NCBI GenBank assembly: GCA_033026295.1
Contig: CM065175.1
Coordinates: forward strand, 27,995,375-28,059,374
DNA from: Channa striata
Lineage: Eukaryota > Chordata > Actinopteri > Anabantiformes > Channidae
Reading direction: 5' to 3'
Length of the DNA: 64,000 nt
Both the position numbers and the translations under genes were made by a program. The notes below the pieces were generated by a model. It searched no databases. It was not told the origin of the DNA and saw only the letters and a program-made list of their open reading frames with translations. Of this stretch, positions 47,487 through 59,000 are shown piece by piece. Every line of letters begins with the position of its first letter. Positions within the stretch are counted from its first letter, which is position 1.

Positions 47487-50400
47487 CTACTTGTCTGGAT
47501 CCAGATGCACCTGGTCGTGGTTCAGGTTGTCATAGTGATAGGCCATGTGATGTTCATAGTATTGTGCTGGGTGAGTGGTTTCTGTAAAATCACCAGCAGG
47601 GTCCGTGTAGTTCTGCTCTCCATTGTCCAGGAGTTCTGAAGGGGTGTGGTCAGAGTCAACCGGCTGACTAGTTTGCTTTAAAGAAGATTTTGCACCAAAC
47701 GCAAGGTACAGGTAGATGGTGACAACAAACTGAACCACCTGGAGGGAGACGTACAAAGTCAGTGGAGTAGAAAAGCAGCAGCAACTGGAGGTTGTTTAGA
47801 GAAAAGAACTCCATTTTAATAAATCGACAAACACTCTGTGACAGTCGAATGTCTTACTGATTTGTCTTTTCTTAATGTCAAGATTCTGACTTCATCACCT
47901 GGATTAATATGAGACCGACGTCCATGCCGACAACTGTCAGGCTGTTCTCTTGCAGCCACACACTTAGCTTCTGTTTGCAGCCCTGCAGCAAAAACAGTTT
48001 GTGACGTGAACTAAGACACCACACATACATGACCTACTAAATATATCACGTTCATCCATCTCTCCTCAATATGTCCTGGGTCTACCACAGGGTCTCCTCC
48101 CAGCTGGGCGCATGACTCCCTAAGTATGTCTGAGCTCCACACGCAAGCTCTAAGACTGAGCCTGGCGATCCTGCAGACTGGCTTGGAATGTAGACTGACT
48201 GGTTAATGTCCTCAGGCAAGATGATGAACCCCACGTTGCTCCCAGTGGGTCAGGTGAGCACCTTGCCTGGCAGCCACCACCATCGTTGTGTTAGTGTGTG
48301 CGAATGGGTGAATAAGAAGCAACACTTCGAAGTGCTTTGGATAAAAGGGCTTGTTAGAAGCAGAGAATTTACCAAATTAAAAGCGTTGCCTTGCAGCTTA
48401 GGTTCCACATTGCTGCTGATGTTGGACCTTTCCACCTGTCAATCTCAATCTCACATTTTACCCTCACTTTTGAACAATACCCCAAGATACTTAAACTCTT
48501 GAACTTGGGGCACTGACTCATTTCCCTCCTGAAGGGGATAATGCACCATTTTCCAACAGAGACCCATGGCCTCAGACTTGGAGGTGCTGACCCACATACC
48601 AGATACTTCACACTGCTGCAAACTGTCCCAATGCAGGCTTAAGGTTAAGGTCTGAGGAAGCCAACAGAACCACAGCATCTCCAAAAAGAAGAGAAACAAT
48701 TCTGAGGGCCTTAAAATCCTGGCAACAGCCCTGACAGAGGTCAACACAGACTGGGAACGTGTTTGACTCCTCATCCAGACACAACTCTCACTGTGTTTGA
48801 ACAAAGACCGGATGACCCCTAACAACAGCCCTGGCACCCCTCACTTCTATAATACTCCCACAAAGCTCCACAAAACGCATGCAGACTGCATGGTTTACAT
48901 CCAAGACAAGTGACATGGTGTATTTAAAGAGACAGGTGAAATATGGAAAGCGTGAAAAGTTTATGCTACTCAGATATTATATCATGAAAGTAGGGCATTA
49001 AGGTGAAAGCATGGAATGGGACTTTCTTCACCTTAAACAATTTATTCAAACAAAGCTAACAACCGCAGTGGGTAATACCACAACTGAAAATGTCAGTGTC
49101 TCAATAACATGTCTTTTGTTAGGTGTCGTCTTGGTCTCATGTTGTCAAAATGTGAATAGCATGAGGAAGAAGACTGTTGAAATACAAACTGTCACTGAAA
49201 CAGAACATTTAGTGGTTGAGCACAGCCAGGACCAAGCCCTGCTTTCCCATTCGGATGTATCCGATGGTTTGCCAGAAACCTCCCCAAACTCCTCCCACAC
49301 CTGAGTTTTCCAAATACACATATGAAACATAAAAACTACATGCAGTATGTTACATAAAAAAAATGAAGTTATGTTGCTGTAAGTAGCATGAAAAACAACA
49401 TACATCACATACCAACAACATTAAAAACCCATGATATGCGTAATAAATAAATGAATGATAAACAATGTAACATAACAAATAAGGCATAATAAAAATGTTA
49501 TCAAACCATGTACATGTGTATATGTACTGCAGTACCTGATCATACACTTTGTTTCCGTGTCCAAACAGCGGCCCAGTGAAGTTCAGGAGCTCAGAGCACC
49601 AGGAGGAGTTAAAGCTGGGACGAGCAGAGCTGAAACAGGAACAGGGAAGGACGTCTGGATTGGTCAGGTTCAAAGTTCGGACGTAAGAGTTCTTCAGCCA
49701 ATCAGCGAGCCCAGTCCTACCACAGCACTCCCCCTAACAGTCAGTCAGTAAAATAAACCAGTCACCAGTAAGTGAAGTAATCCAACACAATGATACACAC
49801 ATTTGTTAAGGTTAGTCCACGGCATGGAACCAACGACCTTTACCCCTAATCAACTCACATAGCGCTGCATGTTGTCCATCAGCGTGTCCACACTGTTTCT
49901 TCCATACTGAAAGATGACCTGGTCCACTGCTTCATCCAGACCTTGTTCAATCTGCTCCCAACAAACATGGCCTGGTTATTGTTACTGAGCTCAGGCTGAT
50001 TTCTGACCTAAAAACAGTCAAATATCAGAAGAACTTTCACCTTGTTTCTGTTTATGAGCAGCAGCAGGGTGATGAAGAGCTGACCCAGGACCAGGATGAC
50101 CAGGAATGCCAGGTACTGAGGATGTAAGGGTTATTTCATACATACATGTTCATGGTAAAGTACATACATTTACTCAAGTATTGTTTGGAAAGTGATCCAT
50201 GAGTACTACTGAAACCGTGGAGCCGCTACCTTTGTAAAACTAACACTGCAGCAAATCAGCATTTTTTAAGCTCAGTTGTCCACGGACCACAGGGTCAGTG
50301 GTTCGATCCCTGGTCCCTCCCTGCTATGTGCTGAAGAACAAACTGAACCCCAAGTTGATACTGGTGGGTCAGGTGAGCACCCACTGCTGTGTGTGTGTGT

Positions 50401-53004
50401 GTAAAGCTATGTTATAGAAGCGGGCATTTACAACAGCTCAATACCAACATAGTGGGTTTGTAAAAAGGCTGATGATAAATAAATTCAGCCTCAGCCTGTG
50501 ACTCACTATCAGCAGCAGGAATCTGTGCTCCCCCTCAGCTCCTACACATCCGATAACACTGACGGCGATCACCACTCCACCAATCACCAAAATCCCCAGC
50601 GCCACTGTTCGCAGCTCCACTGAGTACACACAGAGAATCACACACATTAATATCACACACTTTGAAAAATCTTTTTACATTTATCTGTAACTTTCCTGAC
50701 AAAGAGTCTTTGTGCTAAGCTAGGCTAACAGTTCCCCCAGCTTCCGGGCCTGTGCTAAGCCAGGCTAACAGGTCCACCTGCTTACTGTCTTTGTGCTAAG
50801 CTAGGCTGACAGTTTACCAGAAGTGACAATGGTCAAGAAGTTTCCATGGTCGAACAAGATCCATACTCCACACCCACCAATAGCCAGACCAAGAAGCTGC
50901 AGAGAGAGATCAAAGGTCAGACTCAGTTTGCGTTTACTCTTTTACCTTCCAGCAGCTTTGATCACAAAAGTTAAATTCAATTCAATTCAATTTTATTTAT
51001 ATAGCCAAAATTTACATTTAGACAAAACCCAACAAATCCCCCTTGAGCAGCTTTAGGCAACAGTGGAGAAGAAAAACTCCCTTTAACAGCAGTCTGAGCC
51101 TATAGCAGAAGGACTAGAACTAACTAGAAGGTTTTGAGCCTCGTCTTAAAAGTAGAGAGGGTGTTTGCTTCCCGAATCTGGACTGGGAGCTGGTTCCACA
51201 GGAGAGGAGCTTGGTTGCTAAAGGCTCTGCCTCCCATTCTGGGAACCACAAGTAGGCCTGCATTCTGAGACCGAAGTGGTGTATTAGGATGATCTGGTAC
51301 TAGGAGATCTTTGAGGTAGGATGGAGCTTTATAGGTCAGAAAAAGGTTTTAAACTCTATTCTACATTTAATGGGAAGCCATTGAAGAGAAGCTAATGAAG
51401 GTGAAATATGATCTCTCTTACCAATCCCAGTCAGTAATCTTGCTGCAGTATTTTGGATTAATTGGAGGCTATTTAGAGAGTTACTGGGGCAGCCTGAAAG
51501 TAGAGAATCCAATCTAGAAGGAACAAATGCATGGACCAATTGTTCCAGTAACAAAATGTTGTCTTCAGTGGTGTCAAATGCAGCACTAAGATCTAACAGA
51601 ACTAGTATTGAGACTTGTAAACTGTCACCCAGCCGGCCTGGCTTCCCAGCTGCTCGGGTACTGCTGGGGGACAGCTAACAGGGCTATGCTATGTCGATCT
51701 GCAACAGCTACCGGGGCCTGACTACCTGGATTAGTTTCCATGGTGGGGAGCCGTGTTTCCAATTCCATGAGCCTCGCCTCCAAAGCTCCAAAAACTTTAC
51801 ACTTATTACAATTACCGTTATCATTGAAATAAAAAGAAAAACATGTGACACACTGAGCAAGTCAGAGGAGAGACGGAGAAGCCTTTTTATAACTGCCAAG
51901 TGCTAGTCTAGCGAAGCTAGGATCAGTTAAATTTAGTTAACGATAGCTTGTTTTATATTTTAGACGAGCAGTTGCTTGTGTAATAACAAATGTCACGTCT
52001 CGAGTGATAGTCCTTATGCAGGGAAATGACCATTAATCAGTGAGCCGTCTCTGAGCAGAGACCTGAAACAGGAAGTGACACAATACCCTTAACGTTGGAG
52101 TCTTAACAAAATACCGTAGAGAAAAACAGCGTTTTCCCTGCATAGACCTTCTTCACACTTCCGCATTCCTAAACCTAAAACAGCTGAAAATAGGCTGTAA
52201 GTTATTATATAGGATTAATGGCAGAACTGGAGCTGTTGTAGCATACCTGAACGTTCGTGTTCGGTGCAAAAACAGAAACACTTCGTTTCCAAACGTTTAA
52301 ACTTTAAAAAAGGGTGAGGCTAGCAAGCTTCACATACTTTAAGCTAATACTCCTAACGCGAACTACGTTTACATGTGTAAGGTAGCAGGAAACGTGACCT
52401 CAAACATCCTTGTCTGAGGTGCAATCTGCGAGAGCTACGCAATTAACGTGGTCATAATCTGTACACGGATTATATATTGGTGCTATATAAATAACGTTGA
52501 ATTGAAATTGGCCGTAATTACATTTATCAAGCATGTCACATGAAAATTTCCAGCAGTTAAAATACAGCAAACTGGCTAAATGTCCTACTTCCTTGTACCT
52601 GTGTAACTACAGTAACGTTATTCCTCATCAGAGAAGCTGAAAACACTCCTGCAATCCATTCTTACCATGTCACCGCCTTGTACAGCGTTAAGCAGATCCA
52701 GGGTTACGCGATTCCTAGGAACTTCCGTTTTTTGTAATAAAGATCTATTGTCCTGTTCTGTTGTTGGCTGCTTTATGTTAGTATGAATAAACAAAGATCT
52801 GGTTTACAGATTAGATTATTTAATCATTGACTGTAATACAGTAAGGAAACCGGGACCATTTTATTTTTCTAATGTGAGACTGAGCCAGTCCCTATTTCTC
52901 TGTGATTTCTGAGTGGACATAGATAAATGTTTCCTCACCAGGAAGATGGAGTTAAAAACTGCGCAGCAGAACTTGAGCAGCTGAATCTTCGGCTCCAGCT
53001 TCAT
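47487..53004 (-). CDS. Tetraspanin (CD37/CD82-like, long cytoplasmic C-tail)
   Basis: Eight minus-strand exons: 53004-52939, 50896-50818, 50619-50507, 50115-50041, 49951-49859 (or starting at 49954), 49733-49536, 47982-47899 and 47738-47487. They join in phase to 319 aa. Four membrane spans are visible: TM1 (FCCAVFNSIFLLLGLAIGG), TM2 (ALGILVIGGVVIAVSVIGCV), TM3 (LAFLVILVLGQLFITLLLLI) and TM4 (VVGMDVGLILIQ continuing as VVQFVVTIYLYLAF). The large loop has the family CCG motif (GECCGRTG), PCSC, a single Cys and GC, six cysteines in all, with N-glycosylation sites (NLTN, FNSS, NFT). PCSC after CCG is seen in CD82 and CD37, but I cannot assign the exact member. The cytoplasmic tail of about 60 residues, rich in His, Tyr and Asp, is long for a tetraspanin. 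It likely organises membrane microdomains in leukocytes (inference). Confidence 0.88.
48050..48900 (-). mobile_element. LINE reverse-transcriptase remnant in a tetraspanin intron
   Basis: Minus-strand translation gives ECEVSGMWVSTSKSEAM-like residues, VPQVQEFKYLGVLFKSEGKM and EIDRWKG in the order found in the reverse-transcriptase palm/thumb of fish LINEs (the KYLGV box). The catalytic YADD region is degraded. Near 48235-48345 it overlaps a plus-strand GGGTCAGGTGAGCACC...GCTTTGGATAAAA tail. It lies in the last tetraspanin intron region, between exons 6 and 7, in the gene's orientation. Confidence 0.7.
48235..48350 (+). repeat. SINE/LINE tail (GGGTGAATAAG...CTTTGGATAAAAG)
   Basis: CCAGTGGGTCAGGTGAGCACC, TTGCCTGGCAGCCACCACCAT, GAATGGGTGAATAAGAAGCA and GTGCTTTGGATAAAAG occur in that order. 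The same block occurs at 50330-50400 and 54520-54600. Confidence 0.6.
50260..50405 (+). repeat. tRNA-derived SINE-type element
   Basis: A tRNA-like head with an intact B box (GTGGTTCGATCCCTGG at about 50302) is followed by the body CTGAAGAACAAACTGAACCC and tail GTGGGTCAGGTGAGCACCC. The A-box half is partly eroded (AAGCTCAGTTGTCC). It ends in a short (TG)n. It lies in a tetraspanin intron, antisense to the gene. Confidence 0.6.
50711..50812. repeat. Three tandem copies of a TGTGCTAAGCTAGGCTAACAG unit
   Basis: Copies lie at 50711-50731, 50751-50771 and 50792-50812, with a period of 40-41 bases and one or two mismatches. It is a well-known style of teleost tandem-like dispersed repeat. The last copy ends five bases from the tetraspanin exon 2 donor at 50817. 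Confidence 0.8.
50975..51640 (-). mobile_element. L2-like LINE 3' end with ORF2 C-terminus
   Basis: Minus-strand frames give VHAFVPSRLDSLLSGCP, QNTAARLLTGIGKRDHISP and SLQWLPIKCRIEFKTFF, then after a frameshift RMGGRAFSNQAPLLWNQL. This is the conserved C-terminal order of fish L2-type ORF2. The element ends in a TTCAATTCAATTCAATTTTATTTATATAGCC tail at its 3' side (50976 onward on +). It is frameshifted, hence inactive. It lies in tetraspanin intron 1. Confidence 0.7.
52475..52510. repeat. Short teleost repeat tail
   Basis: TTGGTGCTATATAAATAACGTTGAATTG matches the common 3' end of teleost interspersed elements. It lies in tetraspanin intron 1. Confidence 0.45.
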
Positions 53005-53325
53005 CTCTCTTCATTCGATTGGTTCTACTGTTTATTGGTTCTGTGCCGGGGAACCAGAGGCAGACGTTCTCCAGCAGAATGTCTAATGTCTATCTGAGTC
53101 TCAACAGTAAAAACACCTGAGATCAGAGTTCACCCTCCTAATGTGTAAACATTAAACTGTCTCCATGGGCACATACACACAGTCTGTTCCATTCAACGGC
53201 CTGACATTTCCCACAATGCCTCTGGGGAAGTCTCCTGTGATGAGTGACAACAAGGAAACAGACAGAGAGGTTGTTATGGTAAATTGCAGCTTTCCTCTTG
53301 TGGTTTTCATGCTCAAGTAAAAGTA

Positions 53326-54189
53326 TTAATTGTGGAAAAACTGCAGTACAAGTCCTGTAAATCCTATGAGGAAAACAACAAAAAGACAGGTCCTCAGAGT
53401 GTTCTGTGAACGTCTTAGTGAATAGTTTGACTTGTTGGTAGTTGGGTCTCCAGCAGAGGACACTGCAGCACAACCTGAATGCAGCAGCTCCAGGACCAGC
53501 GCCAGGTCAGTGGGAGGTGTTGTTCTCATGCGTTTTTTAGTTGTGGAGTAGAATTTTGGATGCCATGGGTTTGTACTGTAAGTGTAATATGAGCCAGTTA
53601 CATCTGTGCTGCTGCTTAAAGACAAACATGGGAGACACGTTGCTTCATCCTCTTTGTTTTGCTAAGAGTCCCTCAAGTAACTCTGGAAAATCTTGAGAGT
53701 CCCTTGGAGGCTCCTCAGGCCGCAACTTGATCCTAAATCAGGCGTTATAAGCTGCCAGGGGTCAGGGGTCACAGCTCAGCCTCGTTCCCACATCCATCAG
53801 CTTCCACGTGTTTTTACGACCAGGCACTCAGCCAATCGGTTTCAGACATCTCACCCTATTACCATGGTTGAGAGACCACAAGTGAGATGTTTATGGTTGA
53901 GGAGCCTCAAATACAGATTTCAGACTTTGTGAAGTCTGGTTGTGTTTTTCCTTTACTCGTTAATTAGTCTCATTTACATCACCCCCCCCCTCGACATCGA
54001 CCTCTGACGGTGACCTCTGTTATGTGGCACCAAGACTTTATGGTACCTAGTATAGTCCTGGTGCCGTCTCTCCCCAGGTAAAAAACCACCTCCACACACA
54101 CACAGTCTTGCTTTGCTCTGAGTCCTTGACGAGTTTCCAGGCTCAGTTTGGACAGTCTGAGTGGTCTGTGGCTCCTCTGTCCCCCACAC
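53326..54189 (-). CDS. Possible last two exons of an unrecognised tail-anchored membrane protein
   Basis: Exon A is 54189-54047 (acceptor TTTGTGACCTGCAG, donor AG|GTACC) and exon B is 53613-53326 (acceptor TTTGTCTTTAAG, stop TAA). A to B joins in phase 2 and reads through about 143 codons with no stop. The encoded part is Ser/Thr/Gln-rich, then basic (KKRMRTTPPTDLALVLELL), and ends in a single hydrophobic segment LRTCLFVVFLIGFTGLVLQ plus four residues. That layout suggests a C-terminally anchored protein of the ER, nuclear or outer mitochondrial membrane. I do not recognise the family, and no upstream exon with a start codon was found. It could be a pseudogene remnant or chance. Confidence 0.3.
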
Positions 54190-54519
54190 CTGCAGGTCAC
54201 AAAGAAAACAGAGAGCTTCTGCTCTGTTCTGGTGGGGGTCCAGTACTGATACTGTAGCTCAGACTGTGTTTTTCAGCTGAAAGAATTCCTGTCAGTCAGG
54301 GCAATCCATCAACCCCAGCCCCTGTCCCCCTCAGCTGCCCCGGGGCTTTCTGGGGGTTCTTAGTGGGAACGCTGGCACCATAAATGTGAAGACTTTCACC
54401 CTCCGTCTGGACTGTCAGGTTGTGTGTTGGTGATTTTTGGTTTAAAAGGAAGTATTCAATGCGAAGAAAAAGAGCCACAGTACTGAGATTCAGTAACATA
54501 CCACCGTCTCAAAGATGAG

Positions 54520-54605
54520 CACCCTGCGTGGCAGCCACGCCACTGTGTATGAACTAAATTACTGTAAGTCGCTTTGGATAAAAGCGTCTGCTAAATGTAA
54601 ATGTC
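54520..54605 (+). repeat. Short repeat tail (GCTTTGGATAAAAGCGTCTGCTAAATG)
   Basis: GAGCACCCTGCGTGGCAGCCACGCC is followed by AAGTCGCTTTGGATAAAAGCG and TCTGCTAAATGTAAATGT, a very common teleost element end related to 48235-48350. Confidence 0.65.
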
Positions 54606-54889
54606 TCATCTGTTTCTAGTAGAAATTCTGTATTTAAAACCTTTTTAAATAAATAGGGGGTCACTGGTCAACATTATCTTCCATGTGGAAGTCTGGTTGA
54701 CGTGCAGCAGGTTCAGAGACATCCGTCTCCTCAGCAACATTCTCCAGCCCAGCTTATTGTCCCCACACTGTTCTGGTTCTAACCCAGGCTCTCCCAGTTT
54801 ATACTTAAGCTCAAGTTGTCCAACAGTCCAACATGCAACATTTCATCCATTCATGATCAGTTACCTCTTATCCTGGTCGTGTTTAGAGG

Positions 54890-54985
54890 AAGCTGGAGCC
54901 TATCTCAGCTAGCACCGTATGTAAGGCAGGGTCAGCTCTGGACAGGTCCCCAGTCTGTCTAAGGGTCAACACAGACAGACATCCA
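54890..54985. repeat. Common teleost interspersed repeat, partial copy
   Basis: GAAGCTGGAGCCTATCTCAGC is followed by TCTGGACAGGTCCCCAGTCTGT and CACAGACAGACATCCATTC. It has the same family order as 46960-47135. Confidence 0.6.
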
Positions 54986-55514
54986 TTCTTTCCAGCACCA
55001 GCACCATACTGCCCTCGTACAGTGTCTCCCGCCTGATGAGTACGAGTTAAAAGGAGCAAAAAACAGAAATACTCCAAATATACGTCAATAAAGTAAATGC
55101 TCTCACAGTAATTTTACAAATAAAAATGACCCAAACTGTGTGAGCCTGCAAACATAAACATTAGAAAACCTTTATTTTGGCTGAGGTGTATTAATAGGTG
55201 AAAGTCAAATGAGGCACCGACAGATCTGTACTTGTTGGGTTTTTGCTCCATCTGCGGCTCATTATCATATGCTGCCCTCGCACTGACAGGCTGGAAAAAC
55301 CCTGAACCAACACACAGCATGTCAGGATTTGTCCTGTTATAGTTTTAAAATACGGTGGGCTCACTGCAGTGTAAAAAAAACACCAGGCTGACGTAGAAAA
55401 TGCAACTTCACTCTCTTTCACCCACTCTGCATCTGATCAACTCATGTTTTAAACATGTTACAGTTTTACAAAGATCATAACTCATAAGTGAAAAGGTTCT
55501 GCTGGTCTCAAGGT

Positions 55515-55565
55515 TTAAGATAAGATAAACCTTTATTTGTCCCACAGCGGGGAAGCTTCCCGTGT
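55515..55565. repeat. Short teleost repeat tail
   Basis: TAAGATAAACCTTTATTTGTCCCACAGCGGGGAA is a frequent fish repeat motif. Confidence 0.5.
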
Positions 55566-56052
55566 TACAGTAGCAGAGAATGTGAATATCACAATATAAA
55601 CTCTAAAATGAAAAAATGCAAATATGTCACATGTACACAATGGTACAAGATTGTGTTTAAAAAACTGTTTCAAAGTGACTAACGGTGATAATGGTTCACG
55701 TCATGAGGATGAAGCCTGGAAAAGCTGAGAGCTGCTGTAGGTTCATTACTAAAAAATATAACAACTTTAAATAAAGTTTGTGTGTTTGAACAACCGCGGC
55801 CAGACTGTGCGTGCTCAGCGACCTCACTCCCAGTATTTAAAAAAGTGCTGAAAGCAGAACTGTTCCGCATCCTCCTTTGCACTTCAAAAATCCTTTCTGC
55901 CTTCTCATGAAACGGAAACACTTTGCTTGCATCGTACCTCAGGCGTCTGACTGTAAATGTTAAAGGGTTAAAGTGCAGCCCGTTGCGGGTGCTGCAGGAC
56001 ACACCCTCTGCCGGCTCCCTCCCACTCAGTCAGTGGGGCTCTCTCGTCCAGG

Positions 56053-59000
56053 ATGAACATGCTGCTGTCTCTCTCTCTCTGGTTTGTTCTGCTGATCTCG
56101 ACTGGCGGCGGTGAGTGACCTCTGACCTCAGGAACACAAGCTAGATGTAGATGGGAACCAGCTTCAGTTTGCAGAAATCCCATTTTCAGGGTCAGCTTTG
56201 AAGATTCCTGTCTGAGTGTGGGTTGTTTATTGGTGTCTGCTTGTCTGACAGGCGATAGTCATGGACAGTGGAACTAAAGTATCAGGGCTCAACTTGAACG
56301 TCTTATTTATTCATCGTTTTTCATGCAACAACCAAAGGATTTTAATCATTGACACCTGTGTGATTATTCAGTGCTGCACTAAGCACCTTTACTCATATTC
56401 TGCGATCAAGCTCAGATTTGAAGTACGTTTATACTGCGTATTTTCTTTACACGCCACTTTCTACTTCTCGTCCACAACATTTATCTGACAACCTGACAAA
56501 TTTCACGCAGTAGTCAGGTGAGAAGAGAAAACTGTAAAATCCACAGTAAATACATGTCGAGCTGAACCGATTCATCCATAACGCAACAGTAACGGTGTTC
56601 ATTTTCACGATGTAATCGGAGCCTCTCTGTTTTTGCTTTCAGCCTTTTTTTTACTTTAATGGTTCTGAGCTTTGGACACATCAAAGTGAAAATAGAAATG
56701 TAGCCTTTCAGCTAAAGCCTGGTACCACTGTCAGTGCTCATGGGTGAGAATAGAACAGTCACGGCATGTGTTTCTGCATCAAACACTGTGACCATTTCCT
56801 GATGATAATCAATCGATTGCATCTCCGTGGACACGGACTTGTACCAACATTTGCACCAAATCCAACAAAAACACTAACAACTTTCACTTAGACGCTGTAT
56901 GACTCACACTGACTGTGCTGTGGTGACACGTTGATGAACAGTCTTTCTGTTCTTCTTAGGATGTTGGCTCATTTATCTGAGGAAGTAAAACTGCAGTAGT
57001 TTGTGTTGACTCGCAGTAAATCGTTTCATTAAAACTCCTCTGATTTTCCTGGAAAAGCAGAAATAAAAGCAGAAATTCTCTGTGGGTCTGCACATTTGTG
57101 GTTGTGTTGTCTGGAGAAAAGTGTTGAACAGACACAATTGTGCGACGCAGCAGTGGGCCGTACTTTAAGTTTCACTCTGACACCACGTCTGTTCCTCCAA
57201 GTGGACAGAGCCGGACCCGGGTTTAGCCTGCCTTTGCATCGAAGCCTTGTATCAAGGCCAGACTGGGTTGGAGAATGTGAAGCCTTGACATGTAAGCAGC
57301 ACATCCATGGATGTGAGGATGTGGGATCACAAAGTTAGTCTGACGTTAGATGTTTTATTGATGCAGAATAAAGTCTTTTCCATTTCCCTGCTGCACAAAC
57401 ACATGCTCACTAAGTGTGTGTGTGTGTGTGTTCACTCAAATTTTTGCACAGTCTCATTTTTATGATGGTTTTGAAGGTAAAAACATGAATGTAAATATCC
57501 ATAATGTGTAATGTGGGACTTGAATCCATTTTTTGAAAACCTGACAATGGCTGTACGACCTGTTACATACAGAACACACAGAACAGAGTCGCTTTAGTCT
57601 ATTCAAACTCATAAAACAACCCTCAGATTTCCGTCAGTTGATTTGACCTCTAGGTGATTTCTCAGTCAGAAACCAGAGTTCTCATTCACTGAAGCTGAGC
57701 TGGACGTGGTTCTGCTCAGTCATCTGTGGAGTCACATGGAGCCACTCTGAAGAGACCTCTGAACATCCAGGATGGGAATGGGCTCACAGGAACTTCCTCC
57801 TGTTCAGGCCTCACCCAGAGTGAGAAATGCTCAAACTTCAGCTCAGAGGAGGAGCTCCGTTCTGTCCCGAACAGAGTGTGCGTTTGTTCCTGTACAAAGA
57901 GAAAGTTTCGGTTCAGAATGCGTGAGTCAGGGATCCGCTGCAGTTCATGTGAGAACGGTTGCTAACAGCATAGGTTGCTGCTGTAGCTTGTGGTTTCCAG
58001 ACCTGACTGGTTGGTGCAGGTCCTCTTCAGGTCTGTTGACTTATGGCATCTGATGATAGTTTTTGACGGAGAGCTTCTACTGAGTCACTTCTTGGACCTA
58101 AATCACTTTGTGTTTCTGGTGTCTGAAGGTCCTTGTTGCTGTGTATACAGTGAGTGGGACTTCCTCATGGATTTAAGATTCCTGCCTGGTTTCTCCTGTG
58201 AACTTACACCGGACATGTCCAGCTGTATTCCAACAGCGGAGCTGCACTGTTATCGGTCCACGTCTGATCCATTTGTCACTTTGGGCTCAGGAAAATAAAA
58301 GTCAGTTAGTTGCCTTTCAGCAGAACCAACTGGTTCAAACCTTCAGGTTCTAGGTGTCACTCAGGAGCTGGAATTATCGGTTTGAAAATATCTGATTGAA
58401 ACGTGAATGTGAAGCAAATCCTCTTTACTTACACAGGAACAGAATTACAGAGCCCGAACTGAGGTGCACTTGGATTCACAGATTCTTTGGGCATGAAATC
58501 ATGAAAGCTGATCTGTGGAATATGATCAGACAGACACACGGGGACTCTGCTTTCACACTCTGTCACAAACATGTCAAAATGAGACAAAAAACTGAAACGC
58601 GAGTCCAGGTTTAAGCTGTAAAAGGATCAAAACATAGTCCCTGTTGGCCTGTTGGGCCCGGTTCACCTTAGAGTTTGAAGCGACAAAAGCACCTGTCACT
58701 GTCACTGCAGCTTCTGGATGTTTGTCTTTTTCCCACAGAGAGGAGTCACTGCACGTTCACCTTTTTTTCCTCTGAATTATTTAGAATATTATCAGTATGA
58801 GGAGGCTGAACTGCACTGAAGGAACCAGTCTGGGTTATTTTCTGTTCGTCTTAAACTGTGTCATCAGTGAAAACATTTCAGAAACAAGACAAAATCCAGA
58901 CAACGGATCCTTTAAGTCTCTGTAAATGGAGCTGTTGATGGTGCAGTCGTTGTTCAGACTGCAGGCGAGTCTCGACCCGTTTCGGCATCTCTTGTTACGG

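Noticed and set aside
50295..50320. tRNA gene suggested by the B-box-like GGTTCGATCCC
   Set aside because: The A-box half and acceptor stem do not pair, and the sequence continues into a known repeat-type tail. It is a tRNA-derived SINE, not a tRNA gene.
53326..53625. Single-exon 99-codon minus-strand gene beginning at 53625
   Set aside because: The frame begins with TTG, not ATG, and there is no in-frame ATG nearby. A good splice acceptor just inside it suggests an internal or last exon, so it is listed only as part of a tentative two-exon model.
54296..54499. Minus-strand frame MLLNLSTVALFLRIEYF... as a first exon of the tail-anchored candidate
   Set aside because: It ends in a stop before any usable donor that would join the 54189 exon in frame.
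58926..58999. Exon-like stretch with ATG (MELLMVQSLFRLQASLDPF) and a GTGAGT donor
   Set aside because: It ends in phase 2 and cannot join exon 2 of the tyrosine-rich gene (which needs phase 1). No other in-frame partner was seen.
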